Positions 45,017 to 54,617 of a stretch of 64,000 nucleotides of DNA are shown piece after piece. The DNA lies in the NCBI GenBank assembly GCA_963824345.1, contig CAWGOZ010000020.1, positions 1-64,000 of the forward strand. Reading direction: 5' to 3'. A model generated the notes under the pieces. That model had not been told where the DNA came from. It searched no databases and worked only from the letters and a program-made list of their open reading frames with translations. The position numbers were made by a program, and so were the translations under genes. The DNA comes from Palsa-89 sp963824345. Its GTDB lineage: Bacteria > Acidobacteriota > Terriglobia > Bryobacterales > Bryobacteraceae. Positions within the stretch are counted from its first letter, which is position 1, and the number at the start of each line of letters is the position of its first letter.

Positions 45017-45106
45017 GAGCGAGGCGGCACGGAATACTGAAACAGTTTTCGGTCTGGCGGGTCATCATTCTGTGCCTCCGAAACTCGTCCGCTTCGGCAA
45101 GAGCCG

Positions 45107-45292
45107 GTGATTACCGCCGATTCTTTCGAACCAGCGGTCTCTCCAGCGGTAGTTTGTCCAAAATGCCGCTGGGCGTGCGCGTATCGCTCCTGGCGTCGAG
45201 CCGATCTCGACTTTCTGGCGGCGCTGCTTTTCCTGCGGCCATTCCGCTGCCGTTCGTGCGGTCGCCGGCACTACCGTTTGTCGCTGAGTTAG
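45107..45292 (+). CDS. Small zinc-ribbon protein with a hydrophobic loop
   Basis: 61 residues from a GTG at 45107. Two cysteine pairs, CPKC at 17-20 and CRSCGRRHYR at 48-57, with ADLDFLAALLFLRPF between, make a zinc ribbon with a short hydrophobic middle, like small CxxC proteins common in acidobacterial genomes. The remaining bases before and after hold nothing else. It may be chance, but spacing and codon use support a gene. Confidence 0.5.
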   Translation: MITADSFEPAVSPAVVCPKCRWACAYRSWRRADLDFLAALLFLRPFRCRSCGRRHYRLSLS

Positions 45293-45313
45293 CCTCCGGC
45301 TGGGCGGCGTCGG

Positions 45314-46276
45314 CTAGCGCCGGAGCAGCTCCAATAGCGCCGACGACACCGTTTCCGGCCTTTCGCGCGGCAGAAAATGCCCGGCTCCTGGAATAACGCG
45401 GCGCGCCACCAGTGCAGGGAACACGGCGCGCTCAGCGGGCGTCGCATTCGCCGGCGGGCGCCGCAACGGATCGTTGGCGCCATACAGCAGGATGGACGGC
45501 GCGGCGATCTTGGGAAGTTGCGCGAGCTGCCGCTCCATCGCTTCAAAGCGCTCTTCGCCCGGAGCGTTCCCGTAACGGTGCCGGTAAGAATGAATCACGA
45601 CATCGACGAAATCGGGATTGTCGAACGAAGGTGCGGTGCGATCATACGTTGCGTCGCTGAAGCGCCAGCCGGGCGACCAGGTCTGCCACAGCAGCTTGCA
45701 CAAGCCGCGTCGATTGGCGGCGAGTCCCGCTCGCCCGCGCTCCGTATTGAAATACCACTGATACCAAAGCTCGCGCTCCACATCGGGCGGCGCCGGCTCT
45801 GGCCCAGCGAAAACATCTTGGATGGTGTAGCCGCCGATGATGACTGCCGCGCGCACGCGATCGGGATGGAGGGCCGCCGCGATGGCCGCTGCGCGTCCGC
45901 CCCAATCGTAGCCGGCGACGGCCATTCGCTTGAGCCCCAGAGCGTCGGCAAAATCGATCAAATCCTGTCCAAGAGCTGCTTGCTCGGCCGTGCGAGGTGC
46001 CTTTGGATCGAGGAATCGCGTGGGCCCGTAACCGCGCAGATAGGGGACCAGCACGCGATGTCCGGCCTTGGCGAGCGGCGGCGCTATTTCGTCGAAGGCC
46101 CGAACGTCGTCCGGGAAACCGTGCAGCAGGACGATCGGGAAACCTTGCGGATTGCCGCTTTCTTCGTATGCAATGTTCAGTACCGGAGTTTGAAGCGACC
46201 GCACGGACTGCCCTCGGGCGATGGACGCTATGCCGACGCAGGCAGCCCCAAGGAAGCCGCGGCGATCGAGGATCAT
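45314..46276 (-). CDS. Exported alpha/beta-hydrolase (epoxide-hydrolase-like)
   Basis: 320 residues. The TAT-type leader MILDRRGFLGAACVGIASIA starts at the ATG that overlaps the VOC stop (ATGA). Epoxide-hydrolase/haloalkane-dehalogenase fold: oxyanion loop LLHGFPDDVRAFDEI, nucleophile Asp in VAGYDWGGRAAA, and closing His in IPGAGHFLPRERPE. It would open epoxides or esters in the periplasm. The upstream frame opened over the VOC gene is a shadow. Confidence 0.85.
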   Translation of the reverse strand: MILDRRGFLGAACVGIASIARGQSVRSLQTPVLNIAYEESGNPQGFPIVLLHGFPDDVRAFDEIAPPLAKAGHRVLVPYLRGYGPTRFLDPKAPRTAEQAALGQDLIDFADALGLKRMAVAGYDWGGRAAAIAAALHPDRVRAAVIIGGYTIQDVFAGPEPAPPDVERELWYQWYFNTERGRAGLAANRRGLCKLLWQTWSPGWRFSDATYDRTAPSFDNPDFVDVVIHSYRHRYGNAPGEERFEAMERQLAQLPKIAAPSILLYGANDPLRRPPANATPAERAVFPALVARRVIPGAGHFLPRERPETVSSALLELLRR

Positions 46277-47028
46277 GGCGCTTCCATCGGTTGCAGATAG
46301 AAGTTGTTGGGATCGCGCAGAATGATCGCGCGCTGACCTTGCGGCAACGTCACCGGCGCGCCGCCGGTGGTGACTACCGAAAATCCAGCGCTCTTCAACG
46401 ACGCCGCCACCGCATCGATGTTGCGCACGAATAAACGAAGCATTCCCTGGCCCGGCGTGGGGAAGGGAACGTTCAGGCCCTTGTGGCCCGCCGTAGTGAA
46501 TCGGATTTGGTCCGATTTTAGTCCAAGCATGCCTTCGTAAAGCGCCGCCGCCTTGGGCGCATCGGTGACGCTGATCACGAGGGCCGCTCCCGCGATAACG
46601 GACGGTTCCACTTCCACCGTGAATCCATCGGGGTCGTCCAGTGTCGTGCGGACTGCACCGGGCCGGCGAAGCATCAGGGTGACGGCTGTAGGTCCTGCCT
46701 GGGGCTTGCGCGCCTCGCCCCACTGAACCAGCTCGATCCCCATCTGCGATCCGGGAATCTTCAGCACTGCGGCGCGAAATTGCCGGCCCGGAACCCCGTA
46801 CAAATTCGCCACCGGAGGATTGTCGGTGAACTTGTGCTCGCCCGGAGGCCCGGAGAGTTCCAGACCCAAAGTGTCGTGATAAAACGCCAGAGACTGATCG
46901 AGGTCCGAGACGATGTGCAGGAACGGCCCGACGCCAACAATCGAGCCTGCGGGCGGCGCGGCAGTCTGGGCGAACATCACGGCCGTGGCAAAAAATCCGG
47001 CCATCCAACGCGCGGCAAAGGTGGTCAT
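46273..47028 (-). CDS. Secreted VOC (glyoxalase-like) protein
   Basis: 251 residues. It has a signal peptide (WMAGFFATAVMFAQTAA) followed by two betaalphabetabetabeta VOC modules: GPFLHIVSDLDQSLAFYHDT and ALVISVTDAPKAAALYEGML with FYLQPME at the end. The metal-binding histidine at the start of the first module (FLHIVS) is present. Exported VOC proteins are unusual but recur in this phylum. It is translated with the epoxide-hydrolase-like gene. Confidence 0.78.
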   Translation of the reverse strand: MTTFAARWMAGFFATAVMFAQTAAPPAGSIVGVGPFLHIVSDLDQSLAFYHDTLGLELSGPPGEHKFTDNPPVANLYGVPGRQFRAAVLKIPGSQMGIELVQWGEARKPQAGPTAVTLMLRRPGAVRTTLDDPDGFTVEVEPSVIAGAALVISVTDAPKAAALYEGMLGLKSDQIRFTTAGHKGLNVPFPTPGQGMLRLFVRNIDAVAASLKSAGFSVVTTGGAPVTLPQGQRAIILRDPNNFYLQPMEAP

Positions 47029-47112
47029 CGCCTATGCAGTATATCGGATGGGTAGCTGGAACGCAGGCCTGCCTTGCTTCCGAGGACTCGCAATGATAAT
47101 CTCGGTGGCCAT

Positions 47113-48153
47113 ATGGCTAAGAGAAACGAATCCCCTTCGCGCCGCGGAATCCTAGCCGGCGCCGGCCTTGGTCTAGGTTCCGGTCTGCTCGCTGGACTAA
47201 CGCAGGCGCAGGCCGCCAAACCCGCCGCGCGGGCGGAGTCCTCCGCTAAAATCTGGAGCGGCGAATATTGGGCCAAGAAGGGCGACGTGTCGCTCTACAT
47301 GTTTCGAAAGCGCCTGGGCGCGCCGGCGGCAGGACAAGCAGCGCTCCCGGTTCTTTTCCTGGTGCACGGCTCGTCGATTTCCTCGCGGCCCAGCTTCGAC
47401 CTCACGGTTCCGGGGCACGGCGAATACTCGGTCATGAACACGTTCGCTCAATACGGATTCGACGTGTGGACCATGGACCATGAGAACTACGGCCGATCCA
47501 GCCGCACGGAAGGCAACTCGGATGTCGCCAGCGGCGTTGAGGATCTCAAAGCCGGAATGGAAGTGGTGATGCGCGAAACGGGCCGGTCGAAGATTCATAT
47601 GTTCGGCGAGTCTTCCGGCGCGCTCAGAGCCGGGGCCTACGCTATGGCGCGGCCGGAGCGCATCGATCGCCTGGTCCTTGGGGCCTTCACCTATAAAGGG
47701 ACGGACTCGCCCACTCTCGCCGCGCGAGCCAAGCAACTGGACTACTACCGCACGCACAATCTCCGGTTGCGGGATCGCGACATGATCCGCAGTATCTCCA
47801 CTCGCGATAAGGCGGGCACTTCCGATCCGGCGATCGGGGAGTTCCTGGCCGATCAGGAGCTCAAGTTTGGCGATCAGGTTCCCACCGGCACCTATCTCGA
47901 CATGACCGCGCACCTGCCTTTGGTGGATCCGGCCAAGGTGCTGGCGCCCGTGTTGCTGATTCGCGGCGAGCACGACGGCATCGCGACCGTCGACGACCTG
48001 GTGGATTTCTTCAGGCAGCTCCCCAATGGCGACCGCCAGTTCATCATTCTTCCGGGCATGGCGCACTCGGTGGTTTCCGGATTGAACCGGCAGTTATTCT
48101 GGCACGCCATGCGGGCGTTTCTGACATTGCCGGCGCCGGTGGCATCGGCCTAG
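47113..48153 (+). CDS. Exported alpha/beta-hydrolase
   Basis: 346 residues. Leader RRGILAGAGLGLGSGLLAGL is twin-arginine type. Fold marks are LPVLFLVHGSSISS, elbow MFGESSGALRAG with Ser in GESSG, acid in LLIRGEHDGIATV and His in PGMAHSVVSG. It resembles prolyl/lipolytic hydrolases of the monoacylglycerol lipase group. A GATAAT box ends 12 bases before the ATG. The amidohydrolase gene follows after 14 bases. Confidence 0.78.
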   Translation: MAKRNESPSRRGILAGAGLGLGSGLLAGLTQAQAAKPAARAESSAKIWSGEYWAKKGDVSLYMFRKRLGAPAAGQAALPVLFLVHGSSISSRPSFDLTVPGHGEYSVMNTFAQYGFDVWTMDHENYGRSSRTEGNSDVASGVEDLKAGMEVVMRETGRSKIHMFGESSGALRAGAYAMARPERIDRLVLGAFTYKGTDSPTLAARAKQLDYYRTHNLRLRDRDMIRSISTRDKAGTSDPAIGEFLADQELKFGDQVPTGTYLDMTAHLPLVDPAKVLAPVLLIRGEHDGIATVDDLVDFFRQLPNGDRQFIILPGMAHSVVSGLNRQLFWHAMRAFLTLPAPVASA

Positions 48154-48167
48154 CTCGGTTTGGCGAC

Positions 48168-49448
48168 TTGAGGAAGACACCGAGCTTCATCATCGGCATG
48201 CTGGCCGGGTGCATGTCGATGGCCGCGCAGGTGACCGCGATTAAAGCCGGCAGCCTGATCGATCCCGATGCGGGCGCAGCGCTAACCGATCAGGTGATCC
48301 TCATTCGCGCCGGCAAAATTGAAGCGGTCGGCCGAGGCCTGGCAATTCCTTCCGGCGCCGCCATCATCGATCTTTCGAATCTGACGGTGTTGCCGGGCTT
48401 GATCGACTGCCATACGCACCTGGCGGACGGAGCGCACGGAGGCGGCGACCCGATTTCTCAATTGACCAAGAGCGCTTCGCGCGTGGTTCTGGAATCGGTG
48501 CCCAACGCGCGCGTGACGCTCGAGGCCGGATTCACCACGGTGCGCGATGTCGGCGTGTACCGGGCCTTGAACGATGTGGCGCTGCGCGATGCCATCAACC
48601 GCGGGGATATCATCGGGCCTCGTATGTTTGTGGCGGGAGCCTACATCACCATCGCCGGCGGCGCGGGCGCGATGACCGGCTTTGCGCCCGACATTCAACT
48701 ACCCTGGGATTTCCATTACGGAGAAGCCAATAGCCCCTGGGAGGTTCGGCAAAAGGTTCGCTTGCTGGCGCACGATGGCGCCGACCATATCAAAGTGCTT
48801 TCCTCGGGCGCCGTATTGACGCATGGCAGCAATCCCAAGTCGCAGGAGTTTACGCTGGAGGAGTTGCAGGCCGCAGTGGACGAAGCCGGTCATTTCGGAC
48901 TGCGAGTGGAATCCCACGCGCATTCTCCGGATGGCATCAAGAACGCAATTCGCGCCGGCGTCGCGTCGATAGAGCACGCCACCATGATCGACGACGAAGG
49001 GCTCGCCCTGGCCAAGCAGCGCGGCACCTACCTGGACATGGACATTTACGATGAGGAATGCATTCAGGAAGACGGCAAGAACGGGAAAACTCCGCAGGAC
49101 TTCCTGGAGCATGACCGCCAGCTGGGACAACTGCAGCGCGACAATTTCCGCAAGGCAGTGAAAGCCGGGCTAAAGATGTCCTTCGGCACCGACGCCGGAG
49201 TGTGCGCTTACGGAGAGAATGCCAAACAGTTCGCTTGGATGGTGAAGTATGGGATGACGGCCATGCAGGCCATCCAGTCCGCCACCTCGGCTGCCGCCGA
49301 TCTGCTGGGACGCAGCAGCGAATTGGGGTCCATCAAGCCGGGCAAGTATGCGGACGTGATTGCCGTGTCCGGCGATCCGCTGCGGGATATGAGCGTTCTG
49401 GAGCACGTGCGGTTCGTGATGAAGGATGGGAAAGTCTACAAGCAATGA
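48168..49448 (+). CDS. Metal-dependent amidohydrolase (imidazolonepropionase/prolidase-like), secreted
   Basis: 426 residues if the TTG at 48168 is the start; an ATG at 48198 would shorten the leader. The leader SFIIGMLAGCMSMAAQV contains a hydrophobic stretch with a cysteine. TIM-barrel amidohydrolase marks: LIDCHTHLADG (HxH), carbamylated lysine candidate HIKVLSSGAV, ESHAHSPDGIKNAI, IEHATMIDDE and SFGTDAGVCAYG with the last metal Asp. Substrates in this branch are dipeptides or cyclic amides; not decidable here. Confidence 0.82.
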   Translation: MRKTPSFIIGMLAGCMSMAAQVTAIKAGSLIDPDAGAALTDQVILIRAGKIEAVGRGLAIPSGAAIIDLSNLTVLPGLIDCHTHLADGAHGGGDPISQLTKSASRVVLESVPNARVTLEAGFTTVRDVGVYRALNDVALRDAINRGDIIGPRMFVAGAYITIAGGAGAMTGFAPDIQLPWDFHYGEANSPWEVRQKVRLLAHDGADHIKVLSSGAVLTHGSNPKSQEFTLEELQAAVDEAGHFGLRVESHAHSPDGIKNAIRAGVASIEHATMIDDEGLALAKQRGTYLDMDIYDEECIQEDGKNGKTPQDFLEHDRQLGQLQRDNFRKAVKAGLKMSFGTDAGVCAYGENAKQFAWMVKYGMTAMQAIQSATSAAADLLGRSSELGSIKPGKYADVIAVSGDPLRDMSVLEHVRFVMKDGKVYKQ

Positions 49449-49464
49449 GTGCGCCGGGCGGCAC

Positions 49465-52140
49465 TCACTGGCGCAACGCGCGGACCGGGTCAGTGCGCGC
49501 TGCCCGCCACGCCGGCAGGATACAAGCCGTCAGCGCTGCCATCGCCATCACCACGAAGGCCGATCCGAACGCCAGTGGATCGCGCGGGCTCACGTTGTAG
49601 AGCAGGTTTCCCATCAGGCGCGTCAAGCTCAGCGCCGCGGCCGCGCCAAGCAGCACCCCACCCGCTGTCAACGCGAGTCCATGGGACAGCACGAGCCCCA
49701 ATAGATTCGATGTGCTGGCGCCCAGAGCCATCCGCAGCCCCAACTCCCGGGTCCGCTGCGAAACCATGTACGACAGCACTCCGTACAATCCGATGGCGGC
49801 GAGCAGCAACGCTAATCCGCCGAATACACCCAGCATCATCACCGCGACGCGCTCGACCGCCGTGGTCCGGTCCACCTGCTCCTGCATAGTGATCACCTCG
49901 CTTGGCGCAAGGTTCGCGTCCAGGGCATGGATCTCGCGGACCAAAGCCTGGGTCATGGCTTCGGCCGAGAGCGATGTTCGGATGTTCAGATTCAAGCCGT
50001 TGGAATTCTGGCGCATCGCCATGTAGAAGAATGGTTTCTGAGCCTCCGCCAGGTTCCGGTACTTTGACATCTTCGCGACGCCCACCACCTGCATCCAGCG
50101 TCCTTTCACCTGCAGGCGGCTGCCCACAGGACTACGCCCGCGCCAGTATTTGGCCGCCATAAACTCGTTCACCACCGCGCGCAACGGCGCGGTTTCGTTG
50201 TCCGCGCGGGTGAACTCGCGGCCCTGGACCAATGGGATGCCCATCGTAGCGAAATACCCGGGGCCGACCTCGTTGTACTCCACCGTAGCGTCCTCATCCG
50301 GCGCAATTACGTAACCGTCAACGGCGATGGGAGCGGAAGAATAACCGTTATAACCGAACAACGTCACTCGCGCGAACGCGACCGATTGCACACCACCGAG
50401 TGATTGCAGGCGATCCGCCAGCGCGTCCTGAAAATTCCTGGCGCGCTCGGTATCGTATCCAGCGGCCGTCAAATCGACCGAGGTAGTCAGCACCCCGTGA
50501 GTGGTGAAACCGGGGCTGGTGTTTTGAATCGCGCGCAGACTCTTGAGCAGGAGTCCCGCGCCGACCAGCAGAGCGAAACTCAGCGATACCTGCACGACGA
50601 TCAGACCCGCGCGCAGTACCGCTCGACGGCTTCCGCCCACTACCCCGCCCGATTCCGCCTTCAGCGCCGAGACCAGGTCAATCTTGCCGCTCTGCATCGC
50701 GGGCACCAGTCCGAAGAAAACGGCCGACATCAGGCAAACGCCCGTGCTCAGCACCAGCACGCGCCAATCGATCTCGCCGGGCAGCCTCATCATCACGCCA
50801 CCTCGCGACGGGAGCAGCAGCGGGAGCAGGTTGCGACACCAGTGTGCGGCCAGGAGTCCGCACGCCGCCGCGGTTGCCGCGAGGATCAGTCCCTCCGTGA
50901 GCAGTTGTTGCAGCAGGCGTCCGCGTCCGGCGCCGACCGCTATCCTTATCGTCATCTCATGCCGCCGTCCGAATGCTTTTACCAGCAGCAGGTTTCCGAC
51001 ATTCGCGCAAGCGATCAGGAGCACGAAGCACACCACCGCCAGCGCGACAGAGAGCGTGGGGAACATGGTGCCCGCGTTGTTGAACGGAGTCTTCCACAAA
51101 GGGAACAGTCTCGCGCCCCGGCCGCGGTTGGTGGCCGGATAATCGTGCTCCAAGAGGCTCGCAACCGCGGATATCTCCGCCTGGGCTTGCTGGGGGGTGA
51201 CGCCCGGCTTGAGCCGCACGAAACCCTCAATCCAGGGCGCACCTCGGTCTTCGAGTTGGTATACACCTCCAGTGAATCGTTCCTGCATGGATACCGGGAC
51301 CCAGAACTGCATCGCCCAGCCGACGAAAGTTCCATAAAAGCCTTCCGGCGCGACGCCAATAATGGTGTGCGGCATGCCATTGAGCATCTGCGCTCTGCCG
51401 ATGATCGCCGGATCGCCATGGAAGCGCTCTTTCCACATCTGATAGCTGATGACAACCACGGGATGAGCATTACGGCCGGAATCTTCGGCGGGTTCGAACC
51501 CTCGCCCCAGGATGGGGCGGACGCCGAGCGCGTCGAAATAGTTGGCCGAAACAACGCTCCCTCTGGTACGATCGGCGCGGTCGCCGATGGCTAGCGTAAC
51601 CCCGGTGATTCGATCCACGATGAAGGCATCGAAAAGCTTGCAGTTCCTCTCAAAATCCTGGAAATCGGGCCACGATAAATCGGTCGAGTCCCCGGGCGCG
51701 CCGGAAACACCGCGAAAGGTTCCGGCCACCGCCATCATCCGCTCCTGATGCGCGACACCCGGAAACGGACGAAGCAGAACGCCCTCGATCCAACTGAACA
51801 CTGCGGTCGTTGCGCCAATGCCGATGGTCAGACAAAGAATGGCGAGAATCGAAGAGCCCGGATTGCGCCGGAGCATGCGAGAGCCGAAGCGCAAATCCTG
51901 CCAAAAGACCTGCAAAAACGGCAGCGAGTGAGCGTCCCTGTAGGCTTCCTTCATCTGCGAAACCCCTCCGAACCGACGCCGGGCCGCTGCCAGCGCATCG
52001 TCTGGGCTCATCCCCCTGCGGAGGTTTTCGGCTACTTCGTTTTCGAGGTGAAACTCGAATTCGGCATCCATGTCGCTCTCCAGGCGCTCGCTTCGAAAGA
52101 GACCGCTAAGCCGCCTCAAGAATACGCGGATGGCTGTCAT
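49465..52140 (-). CDS. ABC-transporter-type permease (acidobacterial duplicated orphan permease)
   Basis: 891 residues without an ATP-binding domain. The N-terminal cytoplasmic stretch (SERLESDMDAEFEFHLENEV, GMSPDDALAAARRRFGG) is diagnostic of this acidobacterial family. Then two MacB/FtsX repeats: one with membrane segments at about 100-120 and 360-470, the other near the C-terminus (VAVMMLGVFGGLALLLAAIG, SYMVSQRTRELGLRMALGAS). Its transport role is unproven. Stop to start overlap with the PadR gene (ATGA) shows they are co-expressed. Confidence 0.88.
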   Translation of the reverse strand: MTAIRVFLRRLSGLFRSERLESDMDAEFEFHLENEVAENLRRGMSPDDALAAARRRFGGVSQMKEAYRDAHSLPFLQVFWQDLRFGSRMLRRNPGSSILAILCLTIGIGATTAVFSWIEGVLLRPFPGVAHQERMMAVAGTFRGVSGAPGDSTDLSWPDFQDFERNCKLFDAFIVDRITGVTLAIGDRADRTRGSVVSANYFDALGVRPILGRGFEPAEDSGRNAHPVVVISYQMWKERFHGDPAIIGRAQMLNGMPHTIIGVAPEGFYGTFVGWAMQFWVPVSMQERFTGGVYQLEDRGAPWIEGFVRLKPGVTPQQAQAEISAVASLLEHDYPATNRGRGARLFPLWKTPFNNAGTMFPTLSVALAVVCFVLLIACANVGNLLLVKAFGRRHEMTIRIAVGAGRGRLLQQLLTEGLILAATAAACGLLAAHWCRNLLPLLLPSRGGVMMRLPGEIDWRVLVLSTGVCLMSAVFFGLVPAMQSGKIDLVSALKAESGGVVGGSRRAVLRAGLIVVQVSLSFALLVGAGLLLKSLRAIQNTSPGFTTHGVLTTSVDLTAAGYDTERARNFQDALADRLQSLGGVQSVAFARVTLFGYNGYSSAPIAVDGYVIAPDEDATVEYNEVGPGYFATMGIPLVQGREFTRADNETAPLRAVVNEFMAAKYWRGRSPVGSRLQVKGRWMQVVGVAKMSKYRNLAEAQKPFFYMAMRQNSNGLNLNIRTSLSAEAMTQALVREIHALDANLAPSEVITMQEQVDRTTAVERVAVMMLGVFGGLALLLAAIGLYGVLSYMVSQRTRELGLRMALGASTSNLLGLVLSHGLALTAGGVLLGAAAALSLTRLMGNLLYNVSPRDPLAFGSAFVVMAMAALTACILPAWRAARTDPVRALRQ

Positions 52141-52502
52141 AGGGATTCCTTGGATGGTTTGGGCAAACGCGACGGCTTGAGAAAACGGCCGAGAATGTCA
52201 GAGATCCTCTCCCAGTTCTCGGCTTCCGCGGCGAGCTGCTTCTTACCGGCCCGCGTGATGGAGTAGAATTTTGCGCGGCGATTATTATCGGAGGTGCCCC
52301 ATTTCGAGGCCACCCATCCCATTTGTTCCAGGCGCAGCAGCGACGGGTAGAGCGTGCCCTGATTCAGCGCCAGCGCATCCCCGCTGATCTGCTCGATGCG
52401 GCGCGCGATTCCCCACCCGTGTTGCGGGCCCAAGGTGGCCAAAGTCCGAAGCACCATCAGCCCGAGAGAGCCGTGGAGGACATCAGCCTTTTCATGGTCC
52501 AT
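52137..52502 (-). CDS. PadR-family transcriptional regulator
   Basis: 121 residues. The winged helix carries LGLMVLRTLATLGPQHGWGI, ALALNQGTLYPSLLRLEQMG and SDNNRRAKFYSITRAGKKQL, all PadR hallmarks, with a C-terminal helical dimer arm. It overlaps the permease start by four bases. PadR regulators paired with these permeases presumably repress the pair in response to an unknown ligand. Confidence 0.9.
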   Translation of the reverse strand: MDHEKADVLHGSLGLMVLRTLATLGPQHGWGIARRIEQISGDALALNQGTLYPSLLRLEQMGWVASKWGTSDNNRRAKFYSITRAGKKQLAAEAENWERISDILGRFLKPSRLPKPSKESL

Positions 52503-52615
52503 GCAGTGACCTTTTGGTAGCCTACAGGAGTGTATTACGGATACCAGCCTAGCGTCAAGGAGGCAGGGAAACCGAGTCTGGCAGGCGGTTCCCGAGCCAT
52601 GCGGCCTTGTAAAGC

Positions 52616-53572
52616 TTACAAGCAATGAGCGCGGCCCGAAGGCTTCGGCGATTCAGGCAACACGATGACGTCTCCGTTCTGCACTTCGTTGGTGAGCGAA
52701 CGCGGCAATTCCAATTGGTCCGGAGTGACGAATCGTTCATAACCTAGATGGAGCAATGTCTCGACCAACGCCGTTTTCGTGGTGGCCGCGCCGCGCATCG
52801 CACTAGGATTTATCTCCAACATGAGCGTAGGGGCGGCGGCCCGTATAAGTTGGCGGGCGCCGAGAAGACAGGACAATTCGCTCCCCTCGATGTCGAGTTT
52901 GATAAAGGTTCGGCCGGTTAGGCGTCGCCAATCGATCAACTCGTCTAGCGTGCGCGTCGCTACCTGAATACTCCTGTGATGACACCGGGCGGAGTAATCG
53001 GGGAACAGACTAGCGGAGCCCGACGTCGCCGCGGGAATGTAAAAGTCCGCTGCATCCCGCGAATATTGGCCGCAGGCCATTTGATGAACTTGGAATCTAG
53101 AGGGACCCTGCGCGAGCAATTTCCGGAGAAGGCCGGCCAGCCTCGGTTGCGGCTCGATGGCGACCACCAGACCTTCCGTGCCCACCAGACCGGCCGCGAC
53201 AATCGAGAACGTGCCGTGGTTGGCGCCAGCGTCGATGAAGGTGTCTCCCGGCTTAAGGAAGTAATTTAGAAGCCGCGGCGTTTCGCTCAGTTCAAGCGGA
53301 ATCCGCAGAAAGCGCGGATCCCAAAGGTCCAGGAACACGTTAAATTCGCCGATATGCAAGGGGATGATTCCATCCCGCAGCGAGGTGAGCCGTTCCATCG
53401 CGATGACGCCGCGCAACAGCGCCTCGGCGCCGATCGGATGATATCCCGGTGCGGCGCAGTAACAGGCAAAAAGACGATAAAGCCGCGGTAATTGCCGGAT
53501 CAATGCCGGATCGGACAACCACGAAAGCGACGCGCGCCGGTAGAGCCAGGAACCGGGCGTACATAAGGGCAT
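52616..53572 (-). CDS. FkbM-family methyltransferase
   Basis: 318 residues from the ATG at 53572, whose codon overlaps the divergent glycosyltransferase start. SAM-binding motif TFIDAGANHGTFSIV, then VVAIEPQPRLAGLL and FIKLDIEGSE, the FkbM signature. FkbM enzymes methylate oxygen on sugars or small molecules. The two glycosyltransferases next door suggest a glycan acceptor. The first 60 residues are not part of the conserved domain; a start further upstream is unlikely, since no ribosome-binding site is visible. Confidence 0.8.
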   Translation of the reverse strand: MPLCTPGSWLYRRASLSWLSDPALIRQLPRLYRLFACYCAAPGYHPIGAEALLRGVIAMERLTSLRDGIIPLHIGEFNVFLDLWDPRFLRIPLELSETPRLLNYFLKPGDTFIDAGANHGTFSIVAAGLVGTEGLVVAIEPQPRLAGLLRKLLAQGPSRFQVHQMACGQYSRDAADFYIPAATSGSASLFPDYSARCHHRSIQVATRTLDELIDWRRLTGRTFIKLDIEGSELSCLLGARQLIRAAAPTLMLEINPSAMRGAATTKTALVETLLHLGYERFVTPDQLELPRSLTNEVQNGDVIVLPESPKPSGRAHCL

Positions 53573-54617
53573 GCTACATTTTAGGAAAATGCACGTGGTT
53601 CCGCGGATTCCGGAGCTCGCTACGACAGCCTCGGAATCCGAGAGACGCGCAAGCAATCATGCGCGCGAACTCCTTCGCGCTTTCTGGAGCACGCCGGGCG
53701 AAATCGATTTTTCGCTGGTAATTCCGACGTACAATCGCCCCCGGTTGTTGATCCAGTGCCTGGAAGCAATTTCCCAACTGACGTATCCCGCGGCGCGTTT
53801 CGAAGTTATCGTAGTTGACGACGGCGGCGAGGACAGCTTAGAGGCTCTGCTGATTCCCTATCTTGGCCGCATAAACCTCACATTGCTGTGGCAGGGCAAT
53901 TCCGGTCCAGCACTGGCCCGAAACGCCGGCGCTGCCGCCGCCCGTGGGCATTACGTAGCTTTTGTAGACGATGACTGCCGTCCCGACCCAAGTTGGCTGG
54001 ATGCCCTGGCAAGGTGCGGTGCGGCGCATCCAGGCTGCGCAATGGGGGGCCGAACGCTCAACGGGCAGCCGGGAAATCTGTTTTCCACTGCCAGCCAGTT
54101 GGTGGTTCAGTACCTATATCTTCGTTGGAATCCGGACTGGAATGACGCATTCTTTATCGCGTCAAACAATCTGGCAGTTCCCAGAATCCGCTTTCTTGAG
54201 ATTCGTGGCTTCGATACCAGATTCCCTTTCGCTGGCGCCGAGGATCGCGAGTTGTGCTCGCGCTGGCGGCGGCAAGGCGGCCGCATTGTCTATGCGCCGG
54301 ATGCAATCATGCATCATTTCCATGCGCTGACCTGGCGGGCATTTCTAGTTCAGCACCTCGATTATGGCGGGGGTGCATTCATTTTTAACGAAATCGCGCG
54401 CGGCGAAAAGCGCGCACCAGTCTCGGGGTGGCCGTTCTACCGGGACATGCCGGGGTACGTGCTAGCCCAGGCTCGCGGCTTGCGCGTTGTTCCGCTCCTG
54501 CTCTTGGTGGGGCTGTCTCAGATTGTCGCTCCAGCGGGCTATCTGCGCCGCTGGTGCGCGCGCCCCTGGATCCGAGCGGCACCGCAACAAACGCACGAGG
54601 CCCGATCTCGAAACTGA
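53571..54617 (+). CDS. Family 2 glycosyltransferase
   Basis: 348 residues. GT-A domain: FSLVIPTYNRPRLLIQCLEA, VIVVDDGGEDS, GPALARNAGAAAARGHYVAF and the metal DxD in FVDDDCRPDPSWL, then ED in FPFAGAEDRELCSRWRRQGG as catalytic base. A C-terminal hydrophobic segment (VVPLLLLVGLSQIVAPAGYL) could attach it to the membrane. The start could also be the ATG at 53589. Its stop overlaps the next start (TGATG). Confidence 0.85.
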   Translation: MLHFRKMHVVPRIPELATTASESERRASNHARELLRAFWSTPGEIDFSLVIPTYNRPRLLIQCLEAISQLTYPAARFEVIVVDDGGEDSLEALLIPYLGRINLTLLWQGNSGPALARNAGAAAARGHYVAFVDDDCRPDPSWLDALARCGAAHPGCAMGGRTLNGQPGNLFSTASQLVVQYLYLRWNPDWNDAFFIASNNLAVPRIRFLEIRGFDTRFPFAGAEDRELCSRWRRQGGRIVYAPDAIMHHFHALTWRAFLVQHLDYGGGAFIFNEIARGEKRAPVSGWPFYRDMPGYVLAQARGLRVVPLLLLVGLSQIVAPAGYLRRWCARPWIRAAPQQTHEARSRN

